Of a stretch of 64,000 nt of DNA, positions 32,225 through 40,926 are shown piece by piece (position 1 is the stretch's first letter; every line of letters starts with the position of its first letter). The DNA comes from an uncultured Microbacteriaceae bacterium (GTDB taxonomy: Bacteria; Actinomycetota; Actinomycetes; Actinomycetales; Microbacteriaceae). A model generated the notes under the pieces. It saw only the letters and a list, made by a program, of their open reading frames with translations. It was not told where the DNA came from and searched no databases. Where the stretch lies: positions 1 to 64,000 of the forward strand of contig CALMSL010000192.1 in NCBI GenBank assembly GCA_937872445.1, read 5' to 3'. A program made the translations under genes and the position numbers.

Positions 32225-33595
32225 GTGGTCGATCCAACCGAACCGGTCGTACTTGCCGAACCGGCAGTCATCGACGGGCTCGACCACTGGCGTGACCTTC
32301 CCATCGCCCAGCAGCCCCCGTGGCCGTCCGCTGACGACGTCGCCGCCGCGTCGCGCGAACTGTCGGGGCTGCCGCCGCTCGTCTTTGCGGGAGAGGTCGA
32401 CATCCTCCGCAACCGGCTCGCGAGCGTTGCCCGGGGTGAGGCGTTCCTGCTTCAGGGCGGGGATTGCGCGGAGACGTTCGCCGCGGCGACGGCGGATCAG
32501 ATCCGCGATCGGGTCAAGACGATTCTCCAGATGGCCGTCGTTCTCACCTACGGCGCATCCATGCCGGTCATCAAGATGGGCCGGATGGCGGGGCAGTTCG
32601 CGAAACCGCGCTCCAGCGACAGCGAGACCCGTGGTGATGTCACCCTGCCGGCGTACCGCGGCGACATCGTGAACGGGTACGACTTCACCCCGCAATCCCG
32701 CGCTGCCGACCCCTCCCGCCTGGTGCGCGGCTACCACACTGCCGCGAGCACCCTGAACCTGATCCGCGCATTCACTCAGGGCGGATTCGCTGATTTGCGC
32801 CAGGTGCACAGCTGGAATCAGGGCTTCGCACGCAACCCGGCGAATGTGCGGTACGAGCACATGGCGCGGGAGATCGACCGGGCGATCAAATTCATGATGG
32901 CCTGCGGCGCGGACTTCGAGGCACTCAAGCGCACGGAGTTCTACACGTCGCATGAGGCGCTCCTGATGGACTACGAGCGGCCGATGACCCGGATCGATTC
33001 GCGGACGGGAACCCCGTACAACACCTCAGCGCACTTCCTGTGGGTTGGGGAGCGCACGCGGCAACCGGATGGCGCCCACATCGACTTCCTGTCGCGCGTC
33101 CGCAACCCGCTGGGCGTCAAGCTTGGGCCGTCGACGACACCCGCGCAGGTTCTCGAGCTCATCGACCGGCTGGATCCGGACCGGGAGCCCGGCCGCCTCA
33201 CGTTCATCACGCGCATGGGTGCCGGACGGGTCAGAGACGTACTGCCGGAACTGCTGGAGACCGTCAGGAACAGCGACGCAACGCCCGTGTGGGTGTGCGA
33301 CCCCATGCATGGCAACGGGCTCACGACGCCGACCGGGTACAAGACCAGACGATTCGATGACGTCGTTGACGAGGTCAAGGGATTCTTCGAAGCCCACCGC
33401 ACGGTGGGAACCAACCCCGGCGGTATCCACATCGAACTCACCGGCGACGACGTCACCGAGTGCCTTGGCGGGTCAGAACAAATCGACGAATCGGCTCTCG
33501 CCACGCGCTATGAGTCGCTGTGCGATCCACGCCTGAACCACATGCAGTCGCTCGAGCTCGCCTTCCTGGTGGCGGAAGAACTCGGGGCTCGCTAG
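32225..33595 (+). CDS. aroG: class II 3-deoxy-7-phosphoheptulonate synthase
   Basis: First enzyme of the shikimate pathway (456 aa), condensing phosphoenolpyruvate and erythrose-4-phosphate. It is the class II (plant/mycobacterial AroG) type: LQGGDCAETF near residue 80, MGRMAGQFAKPRS, YRGDIVNGYDF, SAHFLWVGERTR, CDPMHGNG and GGIHIELTGDDVTECLGG. GTG start is preceded by AGGGAG at 32213-32218. A TAGAGT box about 37 nt upstream may be its -10. It converges with the PASTA kinase gene. Confidence 0.96.
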   Translation: MVDPTEPVVLAEPAVIDGLDHWRDLPIAQQPPWPSADDVAAASRELSGLPPLVFAGEVDILRNRLASVARGEAFLLQGGDCAETFAAATADQIRDRVKTILQMAVVLTYGASMPVIKMGRMAGQFAKPRSSDSETRGDVTLPAYRGDIVNGYDFTPQSRAADPSRLVRGYHTAASTLNLIRAFTQGGFADLRQVHSWNQGFARNPANVRYEHMAREIDRAIKFMMACGADFEALKRTEFYTSHEALLMDYERPMTRIDSRTGTPYNTSAHFLWVGERTRQPDGAHIDFLSRVRNPLGVKLGPSTTPAQVLELIDRLDPDREPGRLTFITRMGAGRVRDVLPELLETVRNSDATPVWVCDPMHGNGLTTPTGYKTRRFDDVVDEVKGFFEAHRTVGTNPGGIHIELTGDDVTECLGGSEQIDESALATRYESLCDPRLNHMQSLELAFLVAEELGAR

Positions 33596-33599
33596 GGGG

Positions 33600-33625
33600 C
33601 AACGGGGTCGAGGGCGCACCCGTTG
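33600..33625. terminator. inverted repeat between convergent aroG and kinase genes
   Basis: CAACGGG and CCCGTTG form a 7-bp stem with a 12-nt GC-rich loop, between the two convergent stop codons. It could end transcription from both sides, but there is no T-tract on either strand. Confidence 0.35.
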
Positions 33626-33640
33626 TTCGACGGTCGTGCC

Positions 33641-35593
33641 TTACTTCAGCCGGACATTCACTTTGGAACCCTTGTCCGCTTTGGTTCCTGCTCCTGGAGT
33701 TATGTCCTGCACAATCGCATCGTTGGGAATGCTCGCCAAGAGTTGACTCTTCGGGTCGCGAAAGACGATTTGGAATCCCGCGGTCTCGAGAACCGGTTTC
33801 GCATCGGCCCACGTCATCCCGACCACATCCGGCACCGTCACCTGCTCGATCCCGTCGGAAACGATGAGTTCCAGGGTTGTGCCCGTTGTTGCGACGGTAC
33901 CGTCGGGAAGCGGCCGATAGCCGATCACGGCGTCCTTCGGCACATCATCGCTCCAGTCGTGGAGCCCCTCGCTCGTGGACCCCACCAGCCCCTTGTCGCT
34001 GAGCGCCTTTTTCGCATTATCGACCGTCATGCCCTTGATGTCGGGGATGGCGCCGAGCGACACCACGAGCGTCACCGGCTGCCCTTCCCAGTATTGCTGG
34101 ACGGTGGAGAGGTCGAGCGTCTTGCCGTCCTTGTCCAGCCCGAAGGCGGAAATCACGGTGTTGACCGCGACGGTGGAGTTGAACTGGTATTGCGATTCCT
34201 TCACATCGAAGGACGTGCCGAGAGCGGCGCGGGCGGCGGTCTCCGTTTCGCCGACCAGGCTCGGCAGGGTGAGCAACTTCGGCCCCTGAGAGATGATGAG
34301 TTTGACCGTGCCGCCGTGCGAAACCGACTGACCCAGGCCCGGGTCGGTTCCCATCACCAGCCCCTCCTTGATGGTGACGCTGAACGCCGCCTTGTGGTCG
34401 GGGGAGACGACAAGGTCGGCTTTTTCGAGGAGTGCAGTCGCCGCCGCGACATCCTTGCCGGATACGTCGGGGATGACGACTTTGGAACCCGGCCCCGAAC
34501 CGAAATACCATCCGGTCGCGCCGGCCAGCGCGGCGAGCATGATCACGAGGGAGAAGAGCCACCACCCTCGGGACCGGCGCCGGTCGGCGATCGCGGCGAG
34601 GGCCGTCGTGCTGTCGAATGCCGCTGCCGTCGTGCGCGGTCGGGCACGCGTGCCCAGCACTTGCGTTTCTGCGTCAGAGGCGGCCGGCATCACGGGCGGC
34701 ATGACGACCGTTTTGGCCGCAGTGGTTGCGGCGGCCGGCCCGGGACCGTCCTGCAGGATTCGCCGGGTTTCGTGAAGCTGTTCCAGCATCGCTCGGGCAT
34801 CGCGCGGCCGTTGCTCGGGATCCCGCGCCGTCGCCCACAGCACGAGCTCGTCAAGCTCGACGGGGACACGCGAATTCTTGCTGCTGGGAGTCGGAACGGT
34901 GTCGTTCGCGTGCTGCTGCGCGATCTGGAACGGCTGCTCGCCCTTGAACGGTTGCTCGCCGGCGAGCATTTCGTACAGCATGATGCCGACCGCGTAGATG
35001 TCGCTTCGAGCGTCGGCGATGCCCCGAGTGACAAGTTCGGGGGAGAGGTAGGCGATGGTGCCCAGCAGCGCGTTGCCCGTCGCGGTCTGCGCGGTCGCGG
35101 CCCGCGCGAGGCCGAAGTCGCTGATCTTGATGCGCCCATCGTCGGCGAGGAGCACGTTCTCCGGTTTGAGGTCGCGGTGCACGATGCCGTTGCGATGCGC
35201 AGCGGCGAGCCCGGAGAGCACGGCCTCCATGATGTCGAGCGCCTGATCGGTCGTGAGCACCGGGTGCTCTTCCAGCAATTCGCGCAGGGTGATGCCGGGC
35301 AGGTATTCCATGACGAGGTAGGCGGTATCCGCATCCTGGCCCTGGTCGTACACATTGACGACGTTGGGATGGGCGAGCCGGGCAGCCGAACGCGCCTCCT
35401 GGATGAACCGTGCCTTGTATTGGGCATCGTCGGCGAGGTGGCCGTGCATGACCTTGATCGCGACCCGGCGCTCAAGGCGAAGGTCGGTCGCAAGGTAGAC
35501 GGTGGCCATGCCCCCTCTCGCGATGCGCGAGCGCACCTGATATCGGCCGTCGACGAGGCGGCCGATCATGGGATCAGGGGTGGCAGAGCTCAC
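33641..35593 (-). CDS. pknL: PASTA-domain Ser/Thr protein kinase, PknL-like by context
   Basis: A 650-aa membrane kinase. The intracellular kinase domain is about 18-275: Lys47 in VAIKVMH, HRDLKPEN at 139-146 and DFG at 159-161. A linker with Thr-rich segments follows, then one transmembrane helix (about 344-364). Four extracellular PASTA repeats of about 65-70 residues run to the C-terminus. Neighbours (Rv2175c-type protein, polyprenyl synthase, AroG, PlsC) match the pknL locus. M. tuberculosis PknL lacks PASTA repeats, whereas corynebacterial PknL has them. It should sense peptidoglycan fragments and phosphorylate division or metabolic proteins. Confidence 0.92.
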   Translation of the reverse strand: MSSATPDPMIGRLVDGRYQVRSRIARGGMATVYLATDLRLERRVAIKVMHGHLADDAQYKARFIQEARSAARLAHPNVVNVYDQGQDADTAYLVMEYLPGITLRELLEEHPVLTTDQALDIMEAVLSGLAAAHRNGIVHRDLKPENVLLADDGRIKISDFGLARAATAQTATGNALLGTIAYLSPELVTRGIADARSDIYAVGIMLYEMLAGEQPFKGEQPFQIAQQHANDTVPTPSSKNSRVPVELDELVLWATARDPEQRPRDARAMLEQLHETRRILQDGPGPAAATTAAKTVVMPPVMPAASDAETQVLGTRARPRTTAAAFDSTTALAAIADRRRSRGWWLFSLVIMLAALAGATGWYFGSGPGSKVVIPDVSGKDVAAATALLEKADLVVSPDHKAAFSVTIKEGLVMGTDPGLGQSVSHGGTVKLIISQGPKLLTLPSLVGETETAARAALGTSFDVKESQYQFNSTVAVNTVISAFGLDKDGKTLDLSTVQQYWEGQPVTLVVSLGAIPDIKGMTVDNAKKALSDKGLVGSTSEGLHDWSDDVPKDAVIGYRPLPDGTVATTGTTLELIVSDGIEQVTVPDVVGMTWADAKPVLETAGFQIVFRDPKSQLLASIPNDAIVQDITPGAGTKADKGSKVNVRLK

Positions 35594-35663
35594 CGCAGAA
35601 GTCTAAAGACGTTGCCCCCGATATAGCCGTAAAAACACCGGGTACGGCGGCATTGGGTACCGC

Positions 35664-37067
35664 TTAGCCCAACTGCGCCAGCCAGGCCCGGGCCGAGGCC
35701 TCCCATTTCGCGTACGCGTCCGGATAGGCCGAAATCTGCACGGCCTGGGCCGCCTGCGTGACCGTCATGGATTGCCATCCGGAAATGTCCAGGAGGCCCC
35801 TCGTGTAGCCCTTGTTCGGGTTGCTCGGGCCGCCGAAAAACAGCCTGCTCGCGTACACCGGATCGGTGACCTGCGCCGGGGTGCCCCAGCCGGTGCTCGG
35901 CCGCTGCTGGAAGAGTCCGAGCGAGTCGAGATCACCGTAGTTCAGGTTGCGCAGGCTTGATTCCTGCATCGCCGCTGCGAGGGCGATGACGAGCCCATAG
36001 TCGCTCACTCCGAGCGTCCTGCCGACCGAAATGATGGTTCGGGCGTTCGTCTCCATTTCCGCGGTGAGCGGTGTCGTGCTCGCGCCGACGGATGCCGTGG
36101 AGGAACCGGCCGTCGGGATGACGAGGGTGCGCCCGGCGTAGATCAGGCTGGAGTAGGACAATCCGTTCGCGCTGAGAATCGACTGGATGCTCACGCCGAA
36201 CCGTGCCGCGATGCCCGTGATGGTGTCACCGGACTTGATGAGGTAACTCGTCGTGGTGGGCGCGGGTGGCGCCGGCGTGACGCTGACCACGGGCTCCAGT
36301 TCAACGACGGGGGGCGGTGTCGGAGCCGGTGGCGTTGAGACCGGTGGTGTTGGGGCGGGCGGGGCGGAGACGGGTGGGGCTGGCGTGGCCGGAACCGACG
36401 CCGCGACGCCGGGAATCACGATCTTCTGACCGGGGTAAATGATTGTTGACCAGCCGAGCGAATTTGCGGTGAGGACCGACTGGGTGGACACACCGTAGCG
36501 CGCAGCGACACCGCTGATCGTGTCGCCTCTCGTGATCGTGTACATCGTCGCGGCGCCCTGCTGCCCAGCCGACGTGCTCGGCGCCGGTGCCGAAGGCGGC
36601 GTCGGCGAAGCAGTCGTGGTGAGGCGGAGAATCTGGCCGGGGAAGATGAGAGATTTCCAGCCGAGCCCATTGAGCGTCAGGACAGCGGCTGTGGCCAGCC
36701 CGAATCGAGCGGCAATTCCGCTGACGGTATCGCCGCTGACAACGCGGTAGGTTGCCGGGGTTGTCGAGGCGATGGTGGTGGTGCCGTGAACCATGGTTTC
36801 TGCCGAGGCCGCGCGCTGGCTGGCGGCAGCATTCATGGCATCAATGACCGCTTTGCGCAATTGGGCATTGGAGTCCTTGGGCTTGTCCGCGCCCGTCGCA
36901 TTCGCCTGCGGGAGCGGGCCGGTGAGGTTGAGGCTCATGGCCATCGAACCGGCAAGCAGTATCGGCAAGGTGTGGTACGCGCTGCGCGCGAGCTTGCCGG
37001 TGGTTTTCGGTGCGCGGTGACGTGCACCGCCGAACGCGTCACGAGTGCGCGCGAAATTGTCCGTCAT
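35664..37067 (-). CDS. LysM-repeat exported protein with lysozyme-like C-terminal domain
   Basis: A 467-aa secreted or membrane-anchored cell-wall protein. A hydrophobic segment at about residues 30-50 follows a basic N-terminus. Three LysM repeats (about 105-150, 175-220 and 270-315, each with YxVxxGDTxxGIAxRFG-like starts) are separated by long Pro/Thr/Ala linkers. The last 130 residues resemble a lysozyme/transglycosylase-like domain, with AAMQESSLRN (candidate catalytic Glu) and SLGLFQQRPS. It probably binds and may cleave peptidoglycan. The kinase gene follows 70 nt downstream on the same strand. Confidence 0.85.
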   Translation of the reverse strand: MTDNFARTRDAFGGARHRAPKTTGKLARSAYHTLPILLAGSMAMSLNLTGPLPQANATGADKPKDSNAQLRKAVIDAMNAAASQRAASAETMVHGTTTIASTTPATYRVVSGDTVSGIAARFGLATAAVLTLNGLGWKSLIFPGQILRLTTTASPTPPSAPAPSTSAGQQGAATMYTITRGDTISGVAARYGVSTQSVLTANSLGWSTIIYPGQKIVIPGVAASVPATPAPPVSAPPAPTPPVSTPPAPTPPPVVELEPVVSVTPAPPAPTTTSYLIKSGDTITGIAARFGVSIQSILSANGLSYSSLIYAGRTLVIPTAGSSTASVGASTTPLTAEMETNARTIISVGRTLGVSDYGLVIALAAAMQESSLRNLNYGDLDSLGLFQQRPSTGWGTPAQVTDPVYASRLFFGGPSNPNKGYTRGLLDISGWQSMTVTQAAQAVQISAYPDAYAKWEASARAWLAQLG

Positions 37068-37208
37068 CTGATTCCCCAGTCTGCCCAGATAAAAATGACA
37101 CAGTTATATACGCCTGTCAATCAGTGTGACGAAAGTGATTAGTGTAAATTTGGTCGAAATCCATCGTGTCGTGGTCTCCTCGACGCGCAGTTCTGGCAGT
37201 CTTTAAGG
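37068..37208. promoter_or_regulatory. divergent AT-rich intergenic region between LysM gene and Rv2175c-type gene
   Basis: A 141-nt divergent region that is clearly richer in A/T than its surroundings. A TTGACA sits on the minus strand at 37115-37120, but no good -10 is at proper spacing. TGACA and TGTCA half-sites flank a TTATATAC core at 37096-37119. It should contain the promoters of both genes; exact elements are unclear. Confidence 0.35.
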
Positions 37209-37568
37209 GTGGAATCCACCCCTGCACTGCCCGAGAGCGCCGAAATTCGATGGCTCACCGTCCCCGAGCTGGTCGAGATACTGGGCATCGGCGTCAGCAA
37301 GGTGCGCCGGCTTATTGAAGATCGGGCCCTTCTGGCTACCCGCGTGGACGGCGTGTGGCGCGTTCCGGAACTGTTTATCCGGGACGGGGAGCCTCTGCCC
37401 GAGCTGCGGGGCACACTCATCGTTCTTGCCGACAGCGGATACTCCGACGAGGAGGCCATGCACTGGATCCTGAATCGTGAGGAGAGCCTCGGCACGAGCC
37501 CCATTGAGGCCCTTCGATCCGGCCGGAAGGCGGAAGTGCGCAGGATCGCTCAAGCGCTGGGATTCTGA
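37209..37568 (+). CDS. Rv2175c family DNA-binding protein
   Basis: A 119-aa protein with an N-terminal winged-helix segment (WLTVPELVEILGIGVSKVRRLIEDRALLATRVDGVWRVPE, about 15-54) and a C-terminal Rv2175c domain. In M. tuberculosis the orthologue binds DNA and is phosphorylated by PknL at an N-terminal Thr, which reduces binding. Here Thr4 is a candidate site, and a PknL-like kinase lies 1.6 kb away. Start is GTG without a strong ribosome-binding site. It converges with the polyprenyl synthase gene. Confidence 0.88.
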   Translation: MESTPALPESAEIRWLTVPELVEILGIGVSKVRRLIEDRALLATRVDGVWRVPELFIRDGEPLPELRGTLIVLADSGYSDEEAMHWILNREESLGTSPIEALRSGRKAEVRRIAQALGF

Positions 37569-37574
37569 ACTCCG

Positions 37575-38693
37575 CTAGGCCGTGCGCGTGATCGCCGAGT
37601 CCGCGAGTCCCAGCAGTGCGCTGCGGGCGCTCGGGGTGATGGAGGCGTCGCTCAGCGCGCTCTTCGCGAGTTCGACATTGCGCTGAATAATTCGTTCGAC
37701 ATCCGTGACGGCACCGCTGTCGCGAATCGTGTCCTGCAGCGCACGAACCTGCAGTTCGGACAGCTCACGGTCTCCCAGGAGTTCATCGAACAGCCGCCCC
37801 GCATTCGGGGGAAGCGCCGCGCGCGCGAGGGCCACCAGGACGGTGCGTTTGCCCTCGCGCAAGTCGTCTCCCGCGGGTTTGCCCGTGACCGACGGGTCGC
37901 CAAACACCCCGAGAAGATCGTCGCGGAGTTGATACGCGATGCCCAGCGGCAGGCCGAACTCCCTGAGAGCCGCGAGGTGTTCGGTGCTGCCGCCGCCGAG
38001 GGCGGCGCCGATCGTGAGCGGTGCCTCGACGCTGTACTTGGCCGACTTGTAGACGATCACCCGGTGGGCGCGGGAGAGCTGTTCGGATTCCGGGTAGCTT
38101 TTCCAGGCCTGTTCGTTCAGCACGTCGAGGTACTGCCCGAGCATCACTTCGCTGCGCATCCTGTGGTGTTCGGACCGTGCGATTGCGCGTGCCGACGACG
38201 AGGCGGTCAGGGCCAGCGCCTCATCGAACGCTTCATCGCTCCAGGCGAGGAGCAGGTCGCCGAGCAGGATCGCGGCGGAGCGCCCGAACGCCGCAGAGGA
38301 GCCCGCCCAGCCTCCCGCCGTGTGGATGGATTCGAATCTCCGGTGGATGGACTCGCTGCCGCGACGCGTGTCCGAATTGTCGATGATGTCGTCGTGCACG
38401 AGAGCGGCCGCATGAAACAGCTCGAGAGCAACCGAGGCGCGAACGATTGCGGAGAGTCCGCGTTCGTCCGGATCCGGGATGAGGTCGAATTCCGTGGCGG
38501 GCACGTGTGTGGACTGCCAGCCCCAATAACAAAACAGTGCCCTGAATCGTTTTCCGCCCTTGAGAAGCGCACGCGAGTATTCGGCAAAGGGGGCGAGTTC
38601 CTCGGCGATATCGCTGAGCTGTGGTTCGTGGTCGTCGAGGAAGCGATCGATGTCGTCCTGGACCAGATCAACTAACCGCGTACTCTCAGCCAC
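37575..38693 (-). CDS. idsA: polyprenyl diphosphate synthase (IdsA-like)
   Basis: A 372-aa trans-prenyltransferase chain-elongating enzyme. The first aspartate-rich motif HDDIIDNSDTRR and the second (YQLRDDLLGVFGDP) are present, with GGKRFRALFCYWGW near the N-terminus. It probably makes geranylgeranyl or longer diphosphates for quinones, carotenoids or undecaprenyl precursors. Product length cannot be fixed from sequence. Start is GTG, 6 nt after TAGGCT, so likely leaderless. The position equals idsA2 (Rv2173) in mycobacteria. Confidence 0.92.
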   Translation of the reverse strand: MAESTRLVDLVQDDIDRFLDDHEPQLSDIAEELAPFAEYSRALLKGGKRFRALFCYWGWQSTHVPATEFDLIPDPDERGLSAIVRASVALELFHAAALVHDDIIDNSDTRRGSESIHRRFESIHTAGGWAGSSAAFGRSAAILLGDLLLAWSDEAFDEALALTASSSARAIARSEHHRMRSEVMLGQYLDVLNEQAWKSYPESEQLSRAHRVIVYKSAKYSVEAPLTIGAALGGGSTEHLAALREFGLPLGIAYQLRDDLLGVFGDPSVTGKPAGDDLREGKRTVLVALARAALPPNAGRLFDELLGDRELSELQVRALQDTIRDSGAVTDVERIIQRNVELAKSALSDASITPSARSALLGLADSAITRTA

Positions 38694-38699
38694 GCTGAT

Positions 38700-38705
38700 A
38701 GCCTA
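38700..38705 (-). promoter_or_regulatory. -10 box for leaderless idsA transcript
   Basis: TAGGCT on the minus strand ends 6 nt before the GTG at 38693. No Shine-Dalgarno is present. Confidence 0.45.
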
Positions 38706-38770
38706 GCCAGCCTCGTGAGCATACAATGGTGGACAAGACAGCGTCGAACTCGCAACAGAGGGGAGTGACC

Positions 38771-39139
38771 ATGCCGCTATCCGAGCATGAACAGCGCCTC
38801 CTCGACGAGATGGAGCGAAGCCTCTACCGAAACGACGCGGACTTCGTCGCGACCGTCGGCAGTCAGGGTTCGCGACCGAACTACCGCATGATCGTCATCG
38901 GCGCGCTCCTGGGCGTTCTCGGAATCGCCGGCATCGTCGCGGGCGTCATCACCCATCTCGTGATCATCGGAGTCCTGGGGTTCCTCATTATGTTTGGCGG
39001 TGTTCTCCTCGCCCTACGCCGTTCGGCCGCGCCGGAGGAGCAATCGCAGCACAGCGGAAAGACGTTCGCGAAGCACGCCAGTTTCATGGATCGCATGAAC
39101 GATCGGTGGGACAAGCGCCAGGACGAGCGGGGTAGCTAA
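38771..39139 (+). CDS. DUF3040 membrane protein
   Basis: A 122-aa protein with an amphipathic N-terminus (MPLSEHEQRLLDEMERSLYRNDADF), two adjacent transmembrane helices (about 42-85) and a charged C-terminal tail. This is the DUF3040 pattern of actinobacteria, usually found just upstream of mraZ (Rv2169c-like), as here. AGAGGGGAG before 38771 supports this ATG over the upstream open frame. Its role is unknown; location suggests a link to envelope growth. Confidence 0.88.
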   Translation: MPLSEHEQRLLDEMERSLYRNDADFVATVGSQGSRPNYRMIVIGALLGVLGIAGIVAGVITHLVIIGVLGFLIMFGGVLLALRRSAAPEEQSQHSGKTFAKHASFMDRMNDRWDKRQDERGS

Positions 39140-39165
39140 GCGACCTTCGCTGGACTGCGGCACCG

Positions 39166-39193
39166 GGCTGACCTCACGGTCAGCCTTTTTTTT
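39166..39193 (+). terminator. Rho-independent terminator after the DUF3040 gene
   Basis: GGCTGACC, a 4-nt TCAC loop, GGTCAGCC, then eight T residues. It is a perfect 8-bp stem with a full U-tract, ending transcription before the dcw cluster. Confidence 0.9.
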
Positions 39194-39315
39194 GTGCCCG
39201 AATCCGGCGCGATATTGCCGAATGTGGGAAAAATCCCTCCACTATCGAATGCTTCAAATTGCCAATAGAATCAAGGCCTCCTAGTCTCGCAAATCAAAAA
39301 AGAGGTCGAATTTGA

Positions 39316-39347
39316 TTGTTTTGTGGATGTAAGTGGAGTAAAGTGGA
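39316..39347 (+). promoter_or_regulatory. mraZ promoter with three MraZ-box-like repeats
   Basis: GTGGA occurs at 39323, 39333 and 39343, an exact 10-bp period that places all copies on one helix face. The copies read GTGGATGTAA, GTGGAGTAAA and GTGGAGGTCA. MraZ is known to bind such repeats upstream of its own gene. A possible promoter overlaps them: TTGTTT (39316-39321), 17-bp spacer, TAAAGT (39339-39344). Binding would then repress the dcw operon. Confidence 0.7.
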
Positions 39348-39390
39348 GGTCACCTGAATCCGGGCCGGAGTACGAGGGGGTGGACCGCGG

Positions 39391-39822
39391 ATGTTCCTTG
39401 GTACCTACACCCCCAAGCTCGACGACAAAGGCCGCATCATCCTCCCGGCAAAGTTCTGGGACGAGCTCGAAGCCGGCGTCGTCGTCACGCGCGGTCAGGA
39501 GCGGTGCCTGTTCGTGTACAGCACGCGCGAGTTCGAGGTGCAGCTGGAGAGGCTTCGTGAGGCTCCCGTCACGAAAAAGCAGGCTCGCGACTACTTCCGG
39601 ATGTTCCTGTCCGGCGCCCACTCCGAGGTGCCGGACAAACAACACCGCATCACGGTTCCCCAGCTGCTGAGGACCTACGCGGGACTCGACCGCGAACTCA
39701 CCGTCATCGGTGCGGGCAACCGGGCCGAAATTTGGGACACCGAAGCCTGGAACGAGTACTACGCCGAACAGGAATCCGGATACGCCGAGATCTCGGAGGA
39801 GGTGATCCCGGGCATCTTCTAG
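39391..39822 (+). CDS. mraZ: transcriptional regulator MraZ
   Basis: A 143-aa protein with two SpoVT/AbrB-like half-domains: [14 protein letters not shown] at about 9-22 and the second around [18 protein letters not shown] (about 81-98). It forms DNA-binding rings in characterised relatives and controls the division and cell-wall operon it heads. The start [15 protein letters not shown] is canonical. GTGGA repeats upstream are the expected operator. A 105-nt gap with a possible hairpin precedes rsmH. Confidence 0.96.
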   Translation: MFLGTYTPKLDDKGRIILPAKFWDELEAGVVVTRGQERCLFVYSTREFEVQLERLREAPVTKKQARDYFRMFLSGAHSEVPDKQHRITVPQLLRTYAGLDRELTVIGAGNRAEIWDTEAWNEYYAEQESGYAEISEEVIPGIF

Positions 39823-39855
39823 CGCCTTGCTCCTGACTCCCAGCCGGATTCGTTC

Positions 39856-39907
39856 CTGACACCCTTCCCCAGTGCCAGGCCCGATGCGGAGGGGAATCAG
39901 GGGTCAG
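39856..39907 (+). other. possible stem-loop between mraZ and rsmH
   Basis: TTCCCC (39865-39870) pairs with GGGGAA (39891-39896), and outside these CTGACACCC can pair with GGGTCAG through a small bulge. There is no T-tract. It could attenuate or stabilise the transcript between mraZ and the rest of the operon. Confidence 0.35.
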
Positions 39908-39927
39908 GGGCTCGTCTCCCGAAAGAT

Positions 39928-40926
39928 ATGGCACGACCCGACAAATCCCGCACACCCTCCCGAGGAATCCGACCGGACCCCGAGCGCATCCACGAACCCG
40001 TTCTGCTGGAGCGAACACTTGAGCTTCTTGGCCCTGCGCTCGGAAACGACGGAGCCGTGCTCGTTGATGCGACGCTGGGCATGGCCGGCCACGCAGCAGC
40101 ATTCCTGGAGCGATTCCCCCGCCTGATTCTCGTCGGCATCGACCGGGATCAGGATGCCCTCGCGATCGCCCGCGAGAGGCTGGCCCCATACGCAGACCGC
40201 GCGCATCTGGTCCACGCGGTGTACGACGAGATTGCGGCGGTGCTCGGCGAGCTGGGCATTCGACACGTCGCGGGCATCCTGTTCGACCTCGGGGTATCCT
40301 CGCTCCAGCTGGATCAGGCCGAACGTGGATTCGCGTACTCGAAGGACGCGCCGCTGGATATGCGCATGGACGCCGGATCCGAGCTCACCGCCGAGCGTAT
40401 CCTCGCCGAATACAGCGAAGCGGAACTACGCCGGATCTTCTACCAGTATGGGGAAGAGAAGCTTGCGCCGCGCTATGCGAAGCGTATCGTCGACGCGCGG
40501 GCCACCACGCGGCTGCAGACTTCGGTGCAGCTTGTCTCCCTGGTGGAGGCGGCGACTCCCGCAGCGCTGCGCAGGGCCGGCCACCCGGCTAAGCGCGTTT
40601 TTCAGGCGCTGAGGATCGAAGTCAACCAGGAACTCGCCGTGCTCGAGAGGGCTATTCCTGCCGCCATCGCCGCCCTCGGTGTAGGCGGTCGGATCGTGGT
40701 GCTCTCGTACCAGTCGCTCGAAGACCGCATCGTCAAACACGCATTCGCCGCCGGATCCACCTCGAGCGCTCCGGCCGGACTCCCCGTCGAATTGCCGGAA
40801 CACCGACCGGAACTGAAACTCCTCGTGCGCGGTGCCGAGCTCGCGAGCGAACCTGAAATCGACGCGAATCCTCGGTCAGCGCCCGTGCGGTTGAGGGCGG
40901 CAGAACGAATCAGGAGGGCCGCATGA
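39928..40926 (+). CDS. rsmH: 16S rRNA (cytosine-1402-N4)-methyltransferase RsmH
   Basis: A 332-aa SAM-dependent enzyme methylating N4 of C1402 in 16S rRNA. Recognised features are [13 protein letters not shown] near the start, [15 protein letters not shown] (SAM motif), [33 protein letters not shown], and a C-terminal [12 protein letters not shown] segment. The stop overlaps ftsL by 4 nt. It is the second gene of the dcw cluster, as usual. Confidence 0.96.
   Translation: MARPDKSRTPSRGIRPDPERIHEPVLLERTLELLGPALGNDGAVLVDATLGMAGHAAAFLERFPRLILVGIDRDQDALAIARERLAPYADRAHLVHAVYDEIAAVLGELGIRHVAGILFDLGVSSLQLDQAERGFAYSKDAPLDMRMDAGSELTAERILAEYSEAELRRIFYQYGEEKLAPRYAKRIVDARATTRLQTSVQLVSLVEAATPAALRRAGHPAKRVFQALRIEVNQELAVLERAIPAAIAALGVGGRIVVLSYQSLEDRIVKHAFAAGSTSSAPAGLPVELPEHRPELKLLVRGAELASEPEIDANPRSAPVRLRAAERIRRAA

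Noticed and set aside
37115-37120. TTGACA as a -35 for the LysM gene
   Set aside because: No acceptable -10 hexamer at 16-18 bp; kept only as a note in the intergenic region.
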